Shown: piece after piece, positions 23,188 through 32,154 of the stretch | Position numbering within the stretch: position 1 is the stretch's first letter | How the letters are laid out: each line of letters starts with the position of its first letter | Source: Nibrella saemangeumensis | GTDB taxonomy: Bacteria; Bacteroidota; Bacteroidia; Cytophagales; Spirosomataceae | Reading direction: 5' to 3' | DNA: 64,000 nucleotides | Assembly: GCF_039541915.1 (NCBI RefSeq) | Contig: NZ_BAABHD010000001.1 | Location: forward strand, 47,095-111,094 | The notes under the pieces: model-generated | What the model saw: only the letters and a program-made list of their open reading frames with translations | Database searches by the model: none | Told to the model about the DNA's origin: nothing | Translations under genes and position numbers: made by a program

Positions 23188-24470
23188 CCTCTATTGCTCC
23201 CCTCATCACCTTTCGCATCCTGTTTGGGGTGATGATGGTGATCAGTACGGCGCGGTTTATCGGGCTGGGCTGGATTGACGATCACTATATTCAGCCGACG
23301 CTGCATTTCAAGTACTTTGGTTTTGCGTGGGTAGAGCCCCTGTCGCCCGTAGGAATGTATATCGTTCACGGGCTGATGCTGGCGGGGGCCCTGGGCATTA
23401 TGCTGGGGGCGTTTTACCGGCTCTCGGCGGCTACGTTCTTCCTGACGTTCACCTACTGCGAACTCATTGATATTACCTATTACCTCAATCATTACTACTT
23501 CGTCAGCGTCGTCAGCTTTCTGCTCATCTGGCTGCCGGCCAACCGGGCGGTATCGGTCGATGTTCGCCGGAATCCGGCCCTGCTCCGAACAGAGGTGCCG
23601 CAGTGGACAATCTGGCTCATTCAGTTCCAACTGGCGCTGGTGTACATCTACGCCGGCCTGGCCAAGCTCCGCTACGACTGGCTCATCAACGCCCTCCCGC
23701 TGAAAGTCTGGTTACCCGCCAACGACACCATTCCGGTGCTGGGACCGCTGTTTGCAAATGCCTGGATGCCGTATATTTTCAGTTGGGCCGGGATGCTATA
23801 CGATACCTTCATTGTCTTTTTTCTGATCTGGCCCAAAAGCCGGCCGCTGGCGTATGCCACCGTGGTCGTCTTCCACGTGCTGACGGGCATTCTGTTCCAG
23901 ATCGGTGTCTTCCCGCTGGTGATGATTGCCAGCACGCCCATTTTCTTTTCGGTGCAGTGGCATGAGCGGGTTTTGGGATTTGGAAAGATAACTCAGGGCG
24001 TCCGCAGCTGGAAACCTGCTATACCTAAATTCATCACTACCTGCGCATTACTCTGTTTTGTCGTATTCCAGCTCCTGTTTCCCTGGCGGTACCTGCTGTA
24101 CCCCGGCGATTTGTTCTGGACCGAAGAAGGCTACCGCTTTGGCTGGCGGGTAATGCTGATGGAGAAAGCGGGTACGGCTACGTTTTATGTGAAAGATAGC
24201 CGCACGGGCCGGGAGGGTATTGTCGACAACAGCGAGTTTCTGAACGATCACCAGGAGAAACAAATGGCCATGCAGCCGGACCTCATTCTTCAGTTTGCTC
24301 ACTACCTGGCCGATTACTACCAAAAGCAGGGCGTACACGATCCACAGGTACGTGCCGAAGTGTACGTAACGCTCAACGCCCGGCCCAGCCGCCTGCTGAT
24401 CGATCCTACTGTGGATCTGACCAAGGTTCAGGACGGCTGGAAGCCAAAGGAGTGGATTTTGCGGCAGTAA
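23091..24470 (+). CDS. HTTM (vitamin K-dependent gamma-carboxylase-like) membrane protein
   Basis: 459 residues. The HTTM domain begins at about residue 37 (IAPLITFRILFGVMMVISTARF) and has multiple membrane helices: GLMLAGALGIMLGAFYRL, FVSVVSFLLIWLPANRAV, WTIWLIQFQLALVYIYAGLAKL. The conserved HYYFVS, the K in AGLAKLRYDWL and TIWLIQFQLAL are typical. A soluble C-terminal part follows (FYVKDSRTGREGIVDNSEFL). HTTM proteins resemble gamma-glutamyl carboxylase, but their bacterial substrate is unknown. The first 35 residues are atypical: S-I-T-Q-S-F-Y-H-S-T-S is read from the right arm of an intergenic inverted repeat. It is commonly found next to imelysin genes. Confidence 0.88.
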   Translation: MVSVSNNNVQVVAPKEEKRFSFHSITQSFYHSTSIAPLITFRILFGVMMVISTARFIGLGWIDDHYIQPTLHFKYFGFAWVEPLSPVGMYIVHGLMLAGALGIMLGAFYRLSAATFFLTFTYCELIDITYYLNHYYFVSVVSFLLIWLPANRAVSVDVRRNPALLRTEVPQWTIWLIQFQLALVYIYAGLAKLRYDWLINALPLKVWLPANDTIPVLGPLFANAWMPYIFSWAGMLYDTFIVFFLIWPKSRPLAYATVVVFHVLTGILFQIGVFPLVMIASTPIFFSVQWHERVLGFGKITQGVRSWKPAIPKFITTCALLCFVVFQLLFPWRYLLYPGDLFWTEEGYRFGWRVMLMEKAGTATFYVKDSRTGREGIVDNSEFLNDHQEKQMAMQPDLILQFAHYLADYYQKQGVHDPQVRAEVYVTLNARPSRLLIDPTVDLTKVQDGWKPKEWILRQ

Positions 24471-24547
24471 ACCGGAGTTGTATTCCGGTTAAATCCGGAC
24501 CGAAGACAGCCTATCCTTTTGAAGATAAACCAGAGTACAACTCCGGT
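24471..24547. repeat. Inverted repeat between HTTM and DUF5686 genes
   Basis: 15-nt arms 24471-24485 and 24533-24547 with one mismatch. It lies between two convergent stops and probably works as a bidirectional terminator. Confidence 0.7.
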
Positions 24548-24550
24548 CTA

Positions 24551-27181
24551 CTAGCGGCCAAACGTCAGCGTGGTACCTACCCGAAAACCAAGGCGCTGGT
24601 ATTTGAAATCCTGCCACTGCGTAACAACCTCAACGCGAAACAGGCGGAGGATGCCATCCAGACCGTAACCCACTTCGGTGTAATTGCGGGAGGCCGGTGT
24701 GCCCAGGTAATGCACAAACAGGTTTTCTTTCAGGCCCGTCAGGCGCACGTAGGTGATCTGGGTGAGCAGGAACTTGCGAAACTCCGACAGGACGTGGGCA
24801 TCCACAAACCGCTTGCCCGTGCTGTAGTCGTAGTAGGGCAGCATCCGGTAAATGGCCGTGGGATCGCCCTGCTGAAAAAAGAACTGGTTACCCTGGAAGT
24901 GCCGGAAGTCCGGGAAGTAAAGCGAGCGGTTGTTCAGGAAGCCCCCCACCCGCACATCGTAGCTGAGCCGGCTGCGGATGCCCGTCTCAAACGAATGGCT
25001 GATGCCGGCCTGCAGGAAATCGAAATCGACGTCACTGCCGCCAACACCCGAGACTCCCTTGCGATAATTGAGCAACAGCAGTGGGCTATCGTTGCGCCGG
25101 GTTACCCGCCGGCCGTTAGAGATCCGGTAAGTGGCGGCTTTCAGCCGGCCGGTAGCCACCAGGTTCAGCACTAATGCCTGGTGCGTAGGGAAAGCAGCCG
25201 GGCCAATTTCGGCGTTGTCGGGGCGGTTTGGAGTAAACGTGTATTGGTTCCAGTTGATCCAGGGTTTCAGGTTCTCGCGGTAATTAGCCAGTTCCGATCG
25301 CTGGGCGTAATCAAGGCTACCCGAGAAATTGATACGGCCGCTGAAAGGGCGGGCATCCAGCGACAGCGTGGCAAAATAGTCTTTCTGATAGAGCTTCATA
25401 AAATTCTGCTCGAAGAGCAGCGTCGTCAGCGTGTTCAGCGCAGGACTAATCGGTGAATTGGGATTAAACTGGTAGACATACCGCCCTCCCGACAGTCGCA
25501 GGTTCGTCCGGTTGTGCCGGTACTGCGCGGTAGCGTAGCCGACAAACTGCTGGCGGCCGAACTGGTACCGCGCAATGGGATGAAGGCTGATTTCGTCGGT
25601 TTTCTTCTGATTCAGATAATGAGTCAGCTTCAGGCCGCCTTCTACGGTATAGCCTTCCACCGTATTGTAGCCAAGGCTGCTTACCAGATCATCCCAGGTC
25701 AGTGTGGTTCGCTTGTTCAGGCTCCAGGTATTACCGGTGATCAGCTGAGCCGGCTGAAAGGTACGGGAATTCGTAGCCTTTTTTGTGCTGTCTTTCTGGA
25801 CTTTTACCTCCCGGGTAATCTTGATACTGTCGCTGCGCACGTAACTTTTCGACTCGGCCGATGTGAGCGGAATGGTACGGAGAGAATCCCAGAAGGCCAC
25901 ATTGCGCCGGACCGCCAGGGAGTCGACAATCGTGGAATCATTGCGGGTAACCGCTACTGGTTCCTTATTTTCCTTGCGTTCTTTCCGCTCCTGCTTCTCG
26001 TATTCTTTGATAAGTTGCTTGAGGTTTTTGGTCGAATACTCCTTCTGCTTGGCCACCATATCTTCCAGCTTTTGCCCTTTAATATCCCGGTTGCTAAGCT
26101 GGGTAGCCGGCTTTTCTTTCTTCTCGTCGATAACCTGAATCTCCTCCACAAAGGCGGGATTTACCTTCAGTTCGTTAAATGTCTGGTTAATGATAAACTG
26201 GCCATTACCGCCTACCCCGAAGATTTTCCCCCGGACGTCGAACCGCTGATTCACCGGCATCCATACCCCCTGAACCGGGCTGTACAAATGACGGATGTTA
26301 ACCGTCAGACCTTCGAAGCCAATGGTTTCCAGTTGCAGGCTGTGGATCGCCCAGGTACCTTCAATAATGTAGATAACACCCCGGAAAACGCCTTCGCCGT
26401 AGGAGCGGGGAATTACCTTGATCTTGTTGATGTCGACGCCCTGCTCCCGGTAGGTGCCTTCGTATTCAAACTTGTAGTAGGCAAATGCCTTTGGCGATAG
26501 CGGAGAAACCGTTTTGGCTACTTCGGGACGATAAAAGCTGGTGAGAAAATACTGGTTCACTGACATATCCTCGCCCACGGAATTTCGGGTGGCAATTACC
26601 CGCTGACGGTAGGTATTCGGCTGCTGAAACGTCACCTCCGACACCGTTTCGTTCAGCATCGGTACGCCCTTCTTGAAGTTGGCTTCTTTCTCGGCTTCCT
26701 TCAGTTGCTTTTTGTACAGGAACTCCATAGGCAGGTCGGTAATCGTCACCGATACTTTGGAGTAAGCGCGGGCTTTGTAGCTCAGCACCTGGAGTTGGTG
26801 GATTTTTGCTTTAGCAATGGCCCGGCGCATGATGCTGTAGGCGGCATCTTCCTGGTTGGAGCCGACTTTGACTTCGTTCAGGTTAAACGCCTGCTCTTCC
26901 AGCGATACATTAATCTCGGTAAAGCCGCTGCCGACCGCTACCTCTCGCTGTATGGTTTTGAAGCCCAGGTATTGAAAGATAATCTGGTAAGTGCCTGGTT
27001 TCAGCGCCAGTTCAAAACGCCCTTCAGCATTCGCCATGGTACCCGTCGACGTACCACGGGCAATCACGGCTGCGTAAGGCAGTGGTTCGCCTTTGGTCGT
27101 TTGTATCGTTCCCCGAATGCCCTGGCTGAGGGCTAGTGCAGGTACAAGTAAAGTTAGCAGCAGGATAAAGTGTAGTTTCAT
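24551..27181 (-). CDS. DUF5686 / carboxypeptidase-like regulatory domain outer-membrane protein
   Basis: 876 residues. The signal peptide (MKLHFILLLTLLVPALALSQ) is followed by a CarboxypepD_reg-like beta sandwich (IRGTIQTTKGEPLPYAAVIA ... LKPGTYQIIFQYLGFKTIQR), as in SusC/TonB-dependent proteins. Then comes DUF5686, ending in a long beta-rich part with alternating aromatic strands that should form an outer-membrane barrel of the Bacteroidota Omp85-like class. A charged helical insert lies in the middle (about 375-410, KEYSTKNLKQLIKEYEKQER). No TonB plug is seen. It is convergent with the imelysin-HTTM genes, with which it often travels. Substrate unknown. Confidence 0.85.
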   Translation of the reverse strand: MKLHFILLLTLLVPALALSQGIRGTIQTTKGEPLPYAAVIARGTSTGTMANAEGRFELALKPGTYQIIFQYLGFKTIQREVAVGSGFTEINVSLEEQAFNLNEVKVGSNQEDAAYSIMRRAIAKAKIHQLQVLSYKARAYSKVSVTITDLPMEFLYKKQLKEAEKEANFKKGVPMLNETVSEVTFQQPNTYRQRVIATRNSVGEDMSVNQYFLTSFYRPEVAKTVSPLSPKAFAYYKFEYEGTYREQGVDINKIKVIPRSYGEGVFRGVIYIIEGTWAIHSLQLETIGFEGLTVNIRHLYSPVQGVWMPVNQRFDVRGKIFGVGGNGQFIINQTFNELKVNPAFVEEIQVIDEKKEKPATQLSNRDIKGQKLEDMVAKQKEYSTKNLKQLIKEYEKQERKERKENKEPVAVTRNDSTIVDSLAVRRNVAFWDSLRTIPLTSAESKSYVRSDSIKITREVKVQKDSTKKATNSRTFQPAQLITGNTWSLNKRTTLTWDDLVSSLGYNTVEGYTVEGGLKLTHYLNQKKTDEISLHPIARYQFGRQQFVGYATAQYRHNRTNLRLSGGRYVYQFNPNSPISPALNTLTTLLFEQNFMKLYQKDYFATLSLDARPFSGRINFSGSLDYAQRSELANYRENLKPWINWNQYTFTPNRPDNAEIGPAAFPTHQALVLNLVATGRLKAATYRISNGRRVTRRNDSPLLLLNYRKGVSGVGGSDVDFDFLQAGISHSFETGIRSRLSYDVRVGGFLNNRSLYFPDFRHFQGNQFFFQQGDPTAIYRMLPYYDYSTGKRFVDAHVLSEFRKFLLTQITYVRLTGLKENLFVHYLGTPASRNYTEVGYGLDGILRLFRVEVVTQWQDFKYQRLGFRVGTTLTFGR

Positions 27182-27192
27182 AAATGGGGATA

Positions 27193-27255
27193 GATAGTCG
27201 TTAGCCGCTAGTCAAAAGTAGGCTCAGGTATGAGCTCTATCGAATAACGACTATC
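27193..27255. repeat. Inverted repeat upstream of the DUF5686 gene
   Basis: GATAGTCGTTA (27193-27203) is the exact reverse complement of TAACGACTATC (27245-27255), with further imperfect pairing inside. The near arm ends about 11 bp from the ATG of the DUF5686 gene (27181, minus strand). Confidence 0.65.
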
Positions 27256-27344
27256 AGCTAATGACTATTGACTGACCGGAAGACAAATATAAGCTTTGTG
27301 TACCAGATGCAGGAATGGAGCTAGAGGTTGCATTGCAGTCATAA

Positions 27345-27384
27345 GATAAAAAGCCCTCATCAGGGTAGGAGAGGGCTTTTTATC
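27345..27384 (-). terminator. Perfect 14-bp terminator after the fba remnant
   Basis: GATAAAAAGCCCTC (27345-27358) pairs exactly with GAGGGCTTTTTATC (27371-27384). It resembles the terminator of the intact fba gene (28014-28046) in arm sequence (AAAAGCCCTC/GAGGGCTTTT), so gene tail and terminator were duplicated together. Confidence 0.85.
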
Positions 27385-27462
27385 TTATGCGTTATCTGCT
27401 GGCTTAACCAGCCGGTTAATACAGGTCAGGTCTTCAAACGCAACCGTTAATCGCTTGACCAT
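27385..27462 (-). pseudogene. 3' remnant of a second fructose-bisphosphate aldolase gene
   Basis: On the minus strand this reads MVKRLTVAFEDLTCINRLVK then PADNA and TAA. The intact fba gene (28068) ends VVKRLTVAFEDLNCINRLA. The identity is limited to about 60 bp of coding DNA plus the terminator; upstream the frame runs into a stop about 80 bp away with no fba similarity. So this is a broken copy of only the last 20 codons. Confidence 0.8.
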
Positions 27463-27610
27463 TAGCTCGCGAATTATAGACAAAAGTTGGAGTCTTCTAT
27501 AAATCCGGTATAATTTATTGGATTATGTGACGGTGCGCCCTTGCGATGCTCCTAAGCACAGCCGCCGGTACGCCCTGGTCCGGCATTCCGGGGACGTTCG
27601 GCCAGTATGG

Positions 27611-27973
27611 TTAGCGGCCGTTGCCGCTCTGCAGAATCTTTAAAATTAAGTCTACTTTGTGACTTAGTCCGTTTTGGTCTGTCTTCAGGCTGGATATATC
27701 TTCTTGTAGCGCAGTAACGGTTTGTTCTAATCGGTGTAAACCACTGACGTTTTGTTCCAATCGGGCCTGTCCGGTTTTTAGCTCAGCAACCTCCCCCAGC
27801 AGGAACTGAACATTATCACTTTGCCTGGTCACCGCGTCTGCCACCTGGCTAACAGCTATCACAACCTGTCGGTTTTGGGCGGCTACCCGGTCTAGTTGAG
27901 CTGATACTTCAGCTACTAAAGGTTCCAATTGATCAAGTCGTTTCTCCCCGGTGTCATGAGCAAATATAATCAA
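27611..27973 (-). CDS. Small coiled-coil protein
   Basis: About 120 residues; the frame has no ATG and would begin at TTG 27973, so the start is uncertain. Nearly the whole protein is a heptad-rich coiled coil (LDQLEPLVAEVSAQLDRVAA, LGEVAELKTGQARLEQNVSG, LEQTVTALQEDISSLKTDQN), ending VDLILKILQSGNGR. The sequence has no named domain; long amphipathic coils like this occur in structural or phage-tail/anti-restriction accessory proteins, so no function is given. It lies between the intact fba gene and the duplicated fba 3' end. Confidence 0.55.
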   Translation of the reverse strand: MIIFAHDTGEKRLDQLEPLVAEVSAQLDRVAAQNRQVVIAVSQVADAVTRQSDNVQFLLGEVAELKTGQARLEQNVSGLHRLEQTVTALQEDISSLKTDQNGLSHKVDLILKILQSGNGR

Positions 27974-28013
27974 GATTCTGCTTAGTGTTTATTGCTTCTC
28001 TGTATAGCAAAGA

Positions 28014-28046
28014 AAAAGCCCTCTTCCCAGACAGGAGAGGGCTTTT
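28014..28046 (-). terminator. Terminator of fba
   Basis: AAAAGCCCTC (28014-28023) pairs exactly with GAGGGCTTTT (28037-28046), 22 bp after the fba stop; on the minus strand TTTTTC follows. Confidence 0.85.
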
Positions 28047-28067
28047 CATTTTATGCGTTAGCTGTAA

Positions 28068-29147
28068 TTACGCCAGCCGGTTAATGCAGTTCAGGTCTTC
28101 AAACGCAACCGTTAGCCGCTTCACCACACTTTCTTCAGCTTTGCGCAGCCAGACGCGGGGATCGTAGTATTTCTTGTTCGGCGAATCGGGACCTTCGGGG
28201 TTGCCCAACTGGCCTTGCAGGTAATCTTTCTTCGACTCGTAGTAGCCTTTGATGCCTTCCCAGGTAGCCCACTGGATGTCGGTATCAATGTTCATCTTGA
28301 TAGCACCGTACCGGATGGCTTCGCGGATTTCTTCGCGGGTTGAACCTGAACCGCCGTGGAAGACGAAGTTGACAGGCAGCGGACTAGTACCGAATTTTTC
28401 CTGAATGTAATCCTGCGAGTTTTTCAGGATGATCGGCGACAGCTTCACATTACCTGGCTTATATACACCGTGTACGTTACCAAAGGCAGCCGCAATGGTA
28501 AAGTTCGGCGAGATTTTGTTCAGCTCTTCGTAGGCGTAGGCTACCTCCGACGGCTGGGTGTACAGCTTGGAATCATCCACGCCGGTATTATCCACGCCGT
28601 CTTCTTCGCCACCGGTTACACCGAGTTCGATCTCCAGCGTCATGCCCATTTTAGCCATACGCTCAAAGTACCGGCAACTGATTTCAATGTTTTCTTCGAT
28701 GGGCTCCTCAGACAGGTCAAGCATGTGTGAGCTATAGAGAGGCTTTCCGTACTGGTCAAAATGGCGCTCACTGGCTTCCAGCAGACCATCGATCCACGGC
28801 AGCAGTTTCTTGGCGCAGTGGTCGGTGTGCAGAATAACCGGGATACCATACAGTTCGGCAACGTTATGGATGTGAAGCGCCCCCGAAATAGACCCGGCAA
28901 TGGCCGCCTGCTGCTTATCGTTGGGCAGGCTTTTGCCCGCGTAGAAGATGCCTCCGCCGTTGGAAAACTGAATGATTACGGGTGAATTGACGGCTTTGGC
29001 CGTTTCGAGTACCGCGTTGACAGAATTGGTACCGACGACGTTTACGGCCGGCAGGGCGTAGTCGTTTTCGTTGGCATGACGGAAGATTTCAGAGACACCA
29101 TCGCCCGTAACGACGCCTGGTTTGAATCGGGTTGCTACCTCACTCAT
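28068..29147 (-). CDS. fba: Class II fructose-bisphosphate aldolase
   Basis: 359 residues, the normal length of the long (type A) class II enzyme of glycolysis and gluconeogenesis. Zinc ligands and active-site pieces are visible: VILHTDHCAKKLLPWIDGLL (Asp and His), the Glu-rich MTLEIELGVTGGEEDGVDNT, NVHGVYKPGNVKLSP (His) and FHGGSGSTREEIREAIRYGA (His and phosphate loop). KMNIDTDIQWATWEGI is the substrate-binding Asn/Asp region. Cytoplasmic. TACTTTG, 100 bp upstream on the minus strand, resembles a -7 element. A partial copy of its 3' end lies about 600 bp downstream. Confidence 0.96.
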   Translation of the reverse strand: MSEVATRFKPGVVTGDGVSEIFRHANENDYALPAVNVVGTNSVNAVLETAKAVNSPVIIQFSNGGGIFYAGKSLPNDKQQAAIAGSISGALHIHNVAELYGIPVILHTDHCAKKLLPWIDGLLEASERHFDQYGKPLYSSHMLDLSEEPIEENIEISCRYFERMAKMGMTLEIELGVTGGEEDGVDNTGVDDSKLYTQPSEVAYAYEELNKISPNFTIAAAFGNVHGVYKPGNVKLSPIILKNSQDYIQEKFGTSPLPVNFVFHGGSGSTREEIREAIRYGAIKMNIDTDIQWATWEGIKGYYESKKDYLQGQLGNPEGPDSPNKKYYDPRVWLRKAEESVVKRLTVAFEDLNCINRLA

Positions 29148-29359
29148 TGTCAGGACAGAATTGGGTTAACAAAACAGTTTTAGATAAAAAGAAGAAAAAG
29201 TTCGCCGGAACTCAGATGGCGGACGATTTATCTGATTACTTCGCAAAGTACAACATATTTCGCCACAAAGGTCTATAAATCGCAAAAAGTTACCAAATAG
29301 CATTCGGCCTTAGCGGCTCTTTGCCAAACAAATACTGCGTTTCATTGCTTAAACAGTCT

Positions 29360-29854
29360 ATGAATACCACGCTCGCTGAACTACAGAACAACTTTCCCCG
29401 GTCCGGCCGTCTGGCGTGGATCAGTATCCGTCCCGTTCGGCGCGGTCCAGTGCAGGCCGTGTCAGAAGTAGACGTATCTACAGATAAAGGGCTCATTGGC
29501 GATCACTACAGCGGCCGCAGCGGCAACCGGCACGTAACCCTGATACAGGCCGAGCACCTGACCGCCGTTGCTGCGCTGACAGGCTACCCGGAGGTAGATC
29601 CCGGTTTGCTGCGTCGCAACCTCGTCGTGGCGGGCATTAACCTGCTAGCGCTGAAAAACCAGCGGTTTCAGATTGGTCCCGATGTGATTCTGGAAACCAC
29701 CGGCGAGTGTCACCCCTGCTCGCGTATGGAGACTAACCTCGGCCCCGGCGGTTACAATGCCATGCGTGGCCACGGCGGGATCACGGCCAGGGTCATTCAG
29801 GGCGGTACTATTCGGCTAGGGGATGAGGTAACCGTGCAATCGCGCCAGAGTTAA
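29360..29854 (+). CDS. MOSC domain protein
   Basis: 164 residues from ATG 29360. The MOSC (molybdenum cofactor sulfurase C-terminal) fold is recognised from LAWISIRPVRRGPVQAVSEV, KGLIGDHYSGRSGNRHVTLI and the conserved cysteine region TGECHPCSRMETNLGPGGYN. Stand-alone MOSC proteins handle the Moco or bind sulfur-ligated Moco. It fits with fdhD and moaA in this genome but is not linked to them. It is convergent with the MFS gene (2-bp gap between stops). Confidence 0.85.
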   Translation: MNTTLAELQNNFPRSGRLAWISIRPVRRGPVQAVSEVDVSTDKGLIGDHYSGRSGNRHVTLIQAEHLTAVAALTGYPEVDPGLLRRNLVVAGINLLALKNQRFQIGPDVILETTGECHPCSRMETNLGPGGYNAMRGHGGITARVIQGGTIRLGDEVTVQSRQS

Positions 29855-29856
29855 AC

Positions 29857-31050
29857 CTAATACAGTTTTACCCGTTTCGAAAGCACCGCCGAGAGCAGCA
29901 TCATCACACCAACCAGTGCCAGGCCATACGCCAGCCCGTATCCCTCGGCGACAAAACCAATAATGGGCGGACCCGCCAGAAAGCCAATAAAGCTGAAGGT
30001 GGCAAACGTAGCCAGACCGGCCGCCGGACTGATACCCGGTACCCGCATGGAGGCTCCGTACAGAATAGGTGCACCCAGCGAACAGCCAGCTCCCAGCAGG
30101 GCAAAGCCCAGCAACGCCGTAGCCGGGTAAGGCAATAAAACGGCGACGGCAATACCGGCCGCTCCAATCAGACCACTAACCTGTAGCCAGCGTTTGGCAC
30201 CAACCAGCGGCACCAGGGCATCGCCGGTAAAGCGGCCCAGGGTCATCGTGAGCGAGAAGCAGCCAAAGCCCAGGGCAGCTACCTGACTAGTTGCCCCCAG
30301 CGTCTCGCGCAGGTACACCGCACTCCAGTCAAAAGCCAGTCCTTCGCCCATCGCCACCGCCAGCCCGATCAGAATCATCAGCAGCAGGTCTACGTTGGGC
30401 CGGACAAACGAAGCAGTTGAATCAGTTTTCTGCGTGGGGATGTTTTGTAAAACTGGCCGTAGCGAATACGTCAGTAAGGCAATCAGGGCCGCAATGACCA
30501 TAACGTGGATGTTGGGCGGAATGTGCAGCGCAATGGCTACCCCGGCAATGGCCGAGCCAAGCATACCACCCAGGCTCCACATGCCATGGCTCGACGCCAT
30601 GATTTGAATACCGTCGGCCCGTTCAATATTGGTCGCGGAGGTATTCATGGCTACGTTGAGCAGGGCACTGCTGAGGCCATTAACCAACAGACCCGCCACC
30701 AGGATTGATATGTGATCGGCATTGATGGCCAGACACATACCCAGGCAAAAGATCAGGGCACCGTAAAAGCAGGCTTTAGCTTCACCAATCCGGGCGATGA
30801 TCCAGCCCGTCAGCGGATTCATGATGAGCAGACCCACCGGCATAGCGAAGAGGGTTAAACCCAGCCCGGCATCTGAAAGCTGTAACTTCTGTTTGATATA
30901 TGGGATGTGCGCCACCCAGCTGCCAAACAGCAGGCTGTCAGAGGCAAAGACCATACCCACCGCCCGTGCCTGAGCGTGTGTGGCGAAGGTGCTTATGTTG
31001 CGGACTAACAGATTGTCACGCCAGCGATACGTTGAGGTACTTGCATTCAT
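29857..31050 (-). CDS. MFS transporter
   Basis: 397 residues with about 12 predicted membrane helices. Motif-A-like loops are GLTLFAMPVGLLIMNPLTGW and a later FGCFSLTMTLGRFTGDALVP, with helix-rich stretches such as VMVIAALIALLTYSLRPVL. It resembles the FucP/MFS_1 type drug or sugar transporters of Bacteroidota. A TACCTTTG at 31062-31055 on the minus strand fits the -7 element, only 4 bp before the ATG, so the mRNA may be nearly leaderless. It is divergent from an AraC-type regulator, its probable controller. Confidence 0.88.
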   Translation of the reverse strand: MNASTSTYRWRDNLLVRNISTFATHAQARAVGMVFASDSLLFGSWVAHIPYIKQKLQLSDAGLGLTLFAMPVGLLIMNPLTGWIIARIGEAKACFYGALIFCLGMCLAINADHISILVAGLLVNGLSSALLNVAMNTSATNIERADGIQIMASSHGMWSLGGMLGSAIAGVAIALHIPPNIHVMVIAALIALLTYSLRPVLQNIPTQKTDSTASFVRPNVDLLLMILIGLAVAMGEGLAFDWSAVYLRETLGATSQVAALGFGCFSLTMTLGRFTGDALVPLVGAKRWLQVSGLIGAAGIAVAVLLPYPATALLGFALLGAGCSLGAPILYGASMRVPGISPAAGLATFATFSFIGFLAGPPIIGFVAEGYGLAYGLALVGVMMLLSAVLSKRVKLY

Positions 31051-31186
31051 ACGACAAAGGTAGCAGGTAAACCGGTGTCCATGTCTCTACTTTATTTGCG
31101 ATTTATAATGCTATATTTACATTATTGATCGAAAAACAAGCTTGCGCTGGTTAATATAGGACGACATAAGAATTATACCGACAACT

Positions 31187-32032
31187 ATGAAGCTTCAGTT
31201 TGAGCGAATAGAGCCGGAGACGGGGAGTTCTTTTAAGGTGATGCACCATACTGAACCGGATCTCTGCGGAGTGTATTGGCACTACCATCCCGAACACGAG
31301 ATTGTGTATATTCCGGAAGGCAGTGGCAAGTGCCACATCGGCCAGCACATATCCCGGTACGAAAATGGCTATCTGGTCTTTATCGGGCCTAATGTGCCTC
31401 ACCTGAACTTTGGTCACGGAGCCGATCTATATTCGCAGGAAATGGTTGTGCAGTTACGGGAGACTTTTCTGGGAGACCATTTCCTGCACCGACCGGAGTT
31501 AGTGGCCATCCGCCGGTTGTTTGAGCGGGCCCACCGGGGGCTGTATTTTGGTGAAGAAACCCGGGAAAACGTAGGGCCGCTTCTCATGCAACTGCCCGGC
31601 TTAAATGCGTTCGACCGCATGCTGACGCTGCTGCGAATCTTTCAGGACCTTGCTACGGCTATTGATGTAACACCACTCCATGCCGACGGGATACGCTTTG
31701 ATCTAAACCCTCGCGAGCAGGAACGAATTAATCGGATTTCCCGGTACGTAGAAGCGTATTACCGCCAGCCGATTAATATGCAGGAGGTAGCTGATCTGGC
31801 CAATCTGACGATACCCGCTTTCTGTCGTTACTTTAAGCGATTGACGCAGATGACATTTACTGATTTTGTCAACGAATACCGGGTGAATCAGGCCAGACGT
31901 TTGCTGAACAGTTCTCGCACCGTGGCCGATATCAGCTACGAGGTGGGCTTCAATAACCTGTCCCACTTCAACAAAACATTCCGCGCGGTAACCGGCCAGA
32001 CGCCATCCGCTTACCGACACGAACTGGTATAA
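31187..32032 (+). CDS. AraC family regulator, divergent from MFS
   Basis: 281 residues. N-terminal cupin with YWHYHPEHEIVYIPEGSGKC (metal/sugar-binding His), and C-terminal double HTH: INMQEVADLANLTIPAFCRY ... FNNLSHFNKTFRAVTGQTPS. Domain order and length are those of the 7511-8377 regulator. Divergent from the MFS gene with 136 bp between starts, so it probably controls that transporter in response to its substrate. Confidence 0.9.
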   Translation: MKLQFERIEPETGSSFKVMHHTEPDLCGVYWHYHPEHEIVYIPEGSGKCHIGQHISRYENGYLVFIGPNVPHLNFGHGADLYSQEMVVQLRETFLGDHFLHRPELVAIRRLFERAHRGLYFGEETRENVGPLLMQLPGLNAFDRMLTLLRIFQDLATAIDVTPLHADGIRFDLNPREQERINRISRYVEAYYRQPINMQEVADLANLTIPAFCRYFKRLTQMTFTDFVNEYRVNQARRLLNSSRTVADISYEVGFNNLSHFNKTFRAVTGQTPSAYRHELV

Positions 32033-32154
32033 AACGTACCTACGGGCGGTCTGGCGTTTCGGCTAGCCCGTTTACGCTATAACCATACCCATTTTGCCTC
32101 CTCATTCTTATCTTTGTCGCTTCACAACATTCTGAAGATCTGCCTAACCACATA

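Larger units (their letters stand above)
27256..27610. other. Intergenic stretch with fba 3' remnant
   Basis: 355 bp between DUF5686 and the coiled-coil ORF. It holds a perfect terminator (27345-27384) and a duplicate of the fba 3' end (27385-27462). From 27463 to 27610 nothing else is recognised. Confidence 0.6.
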
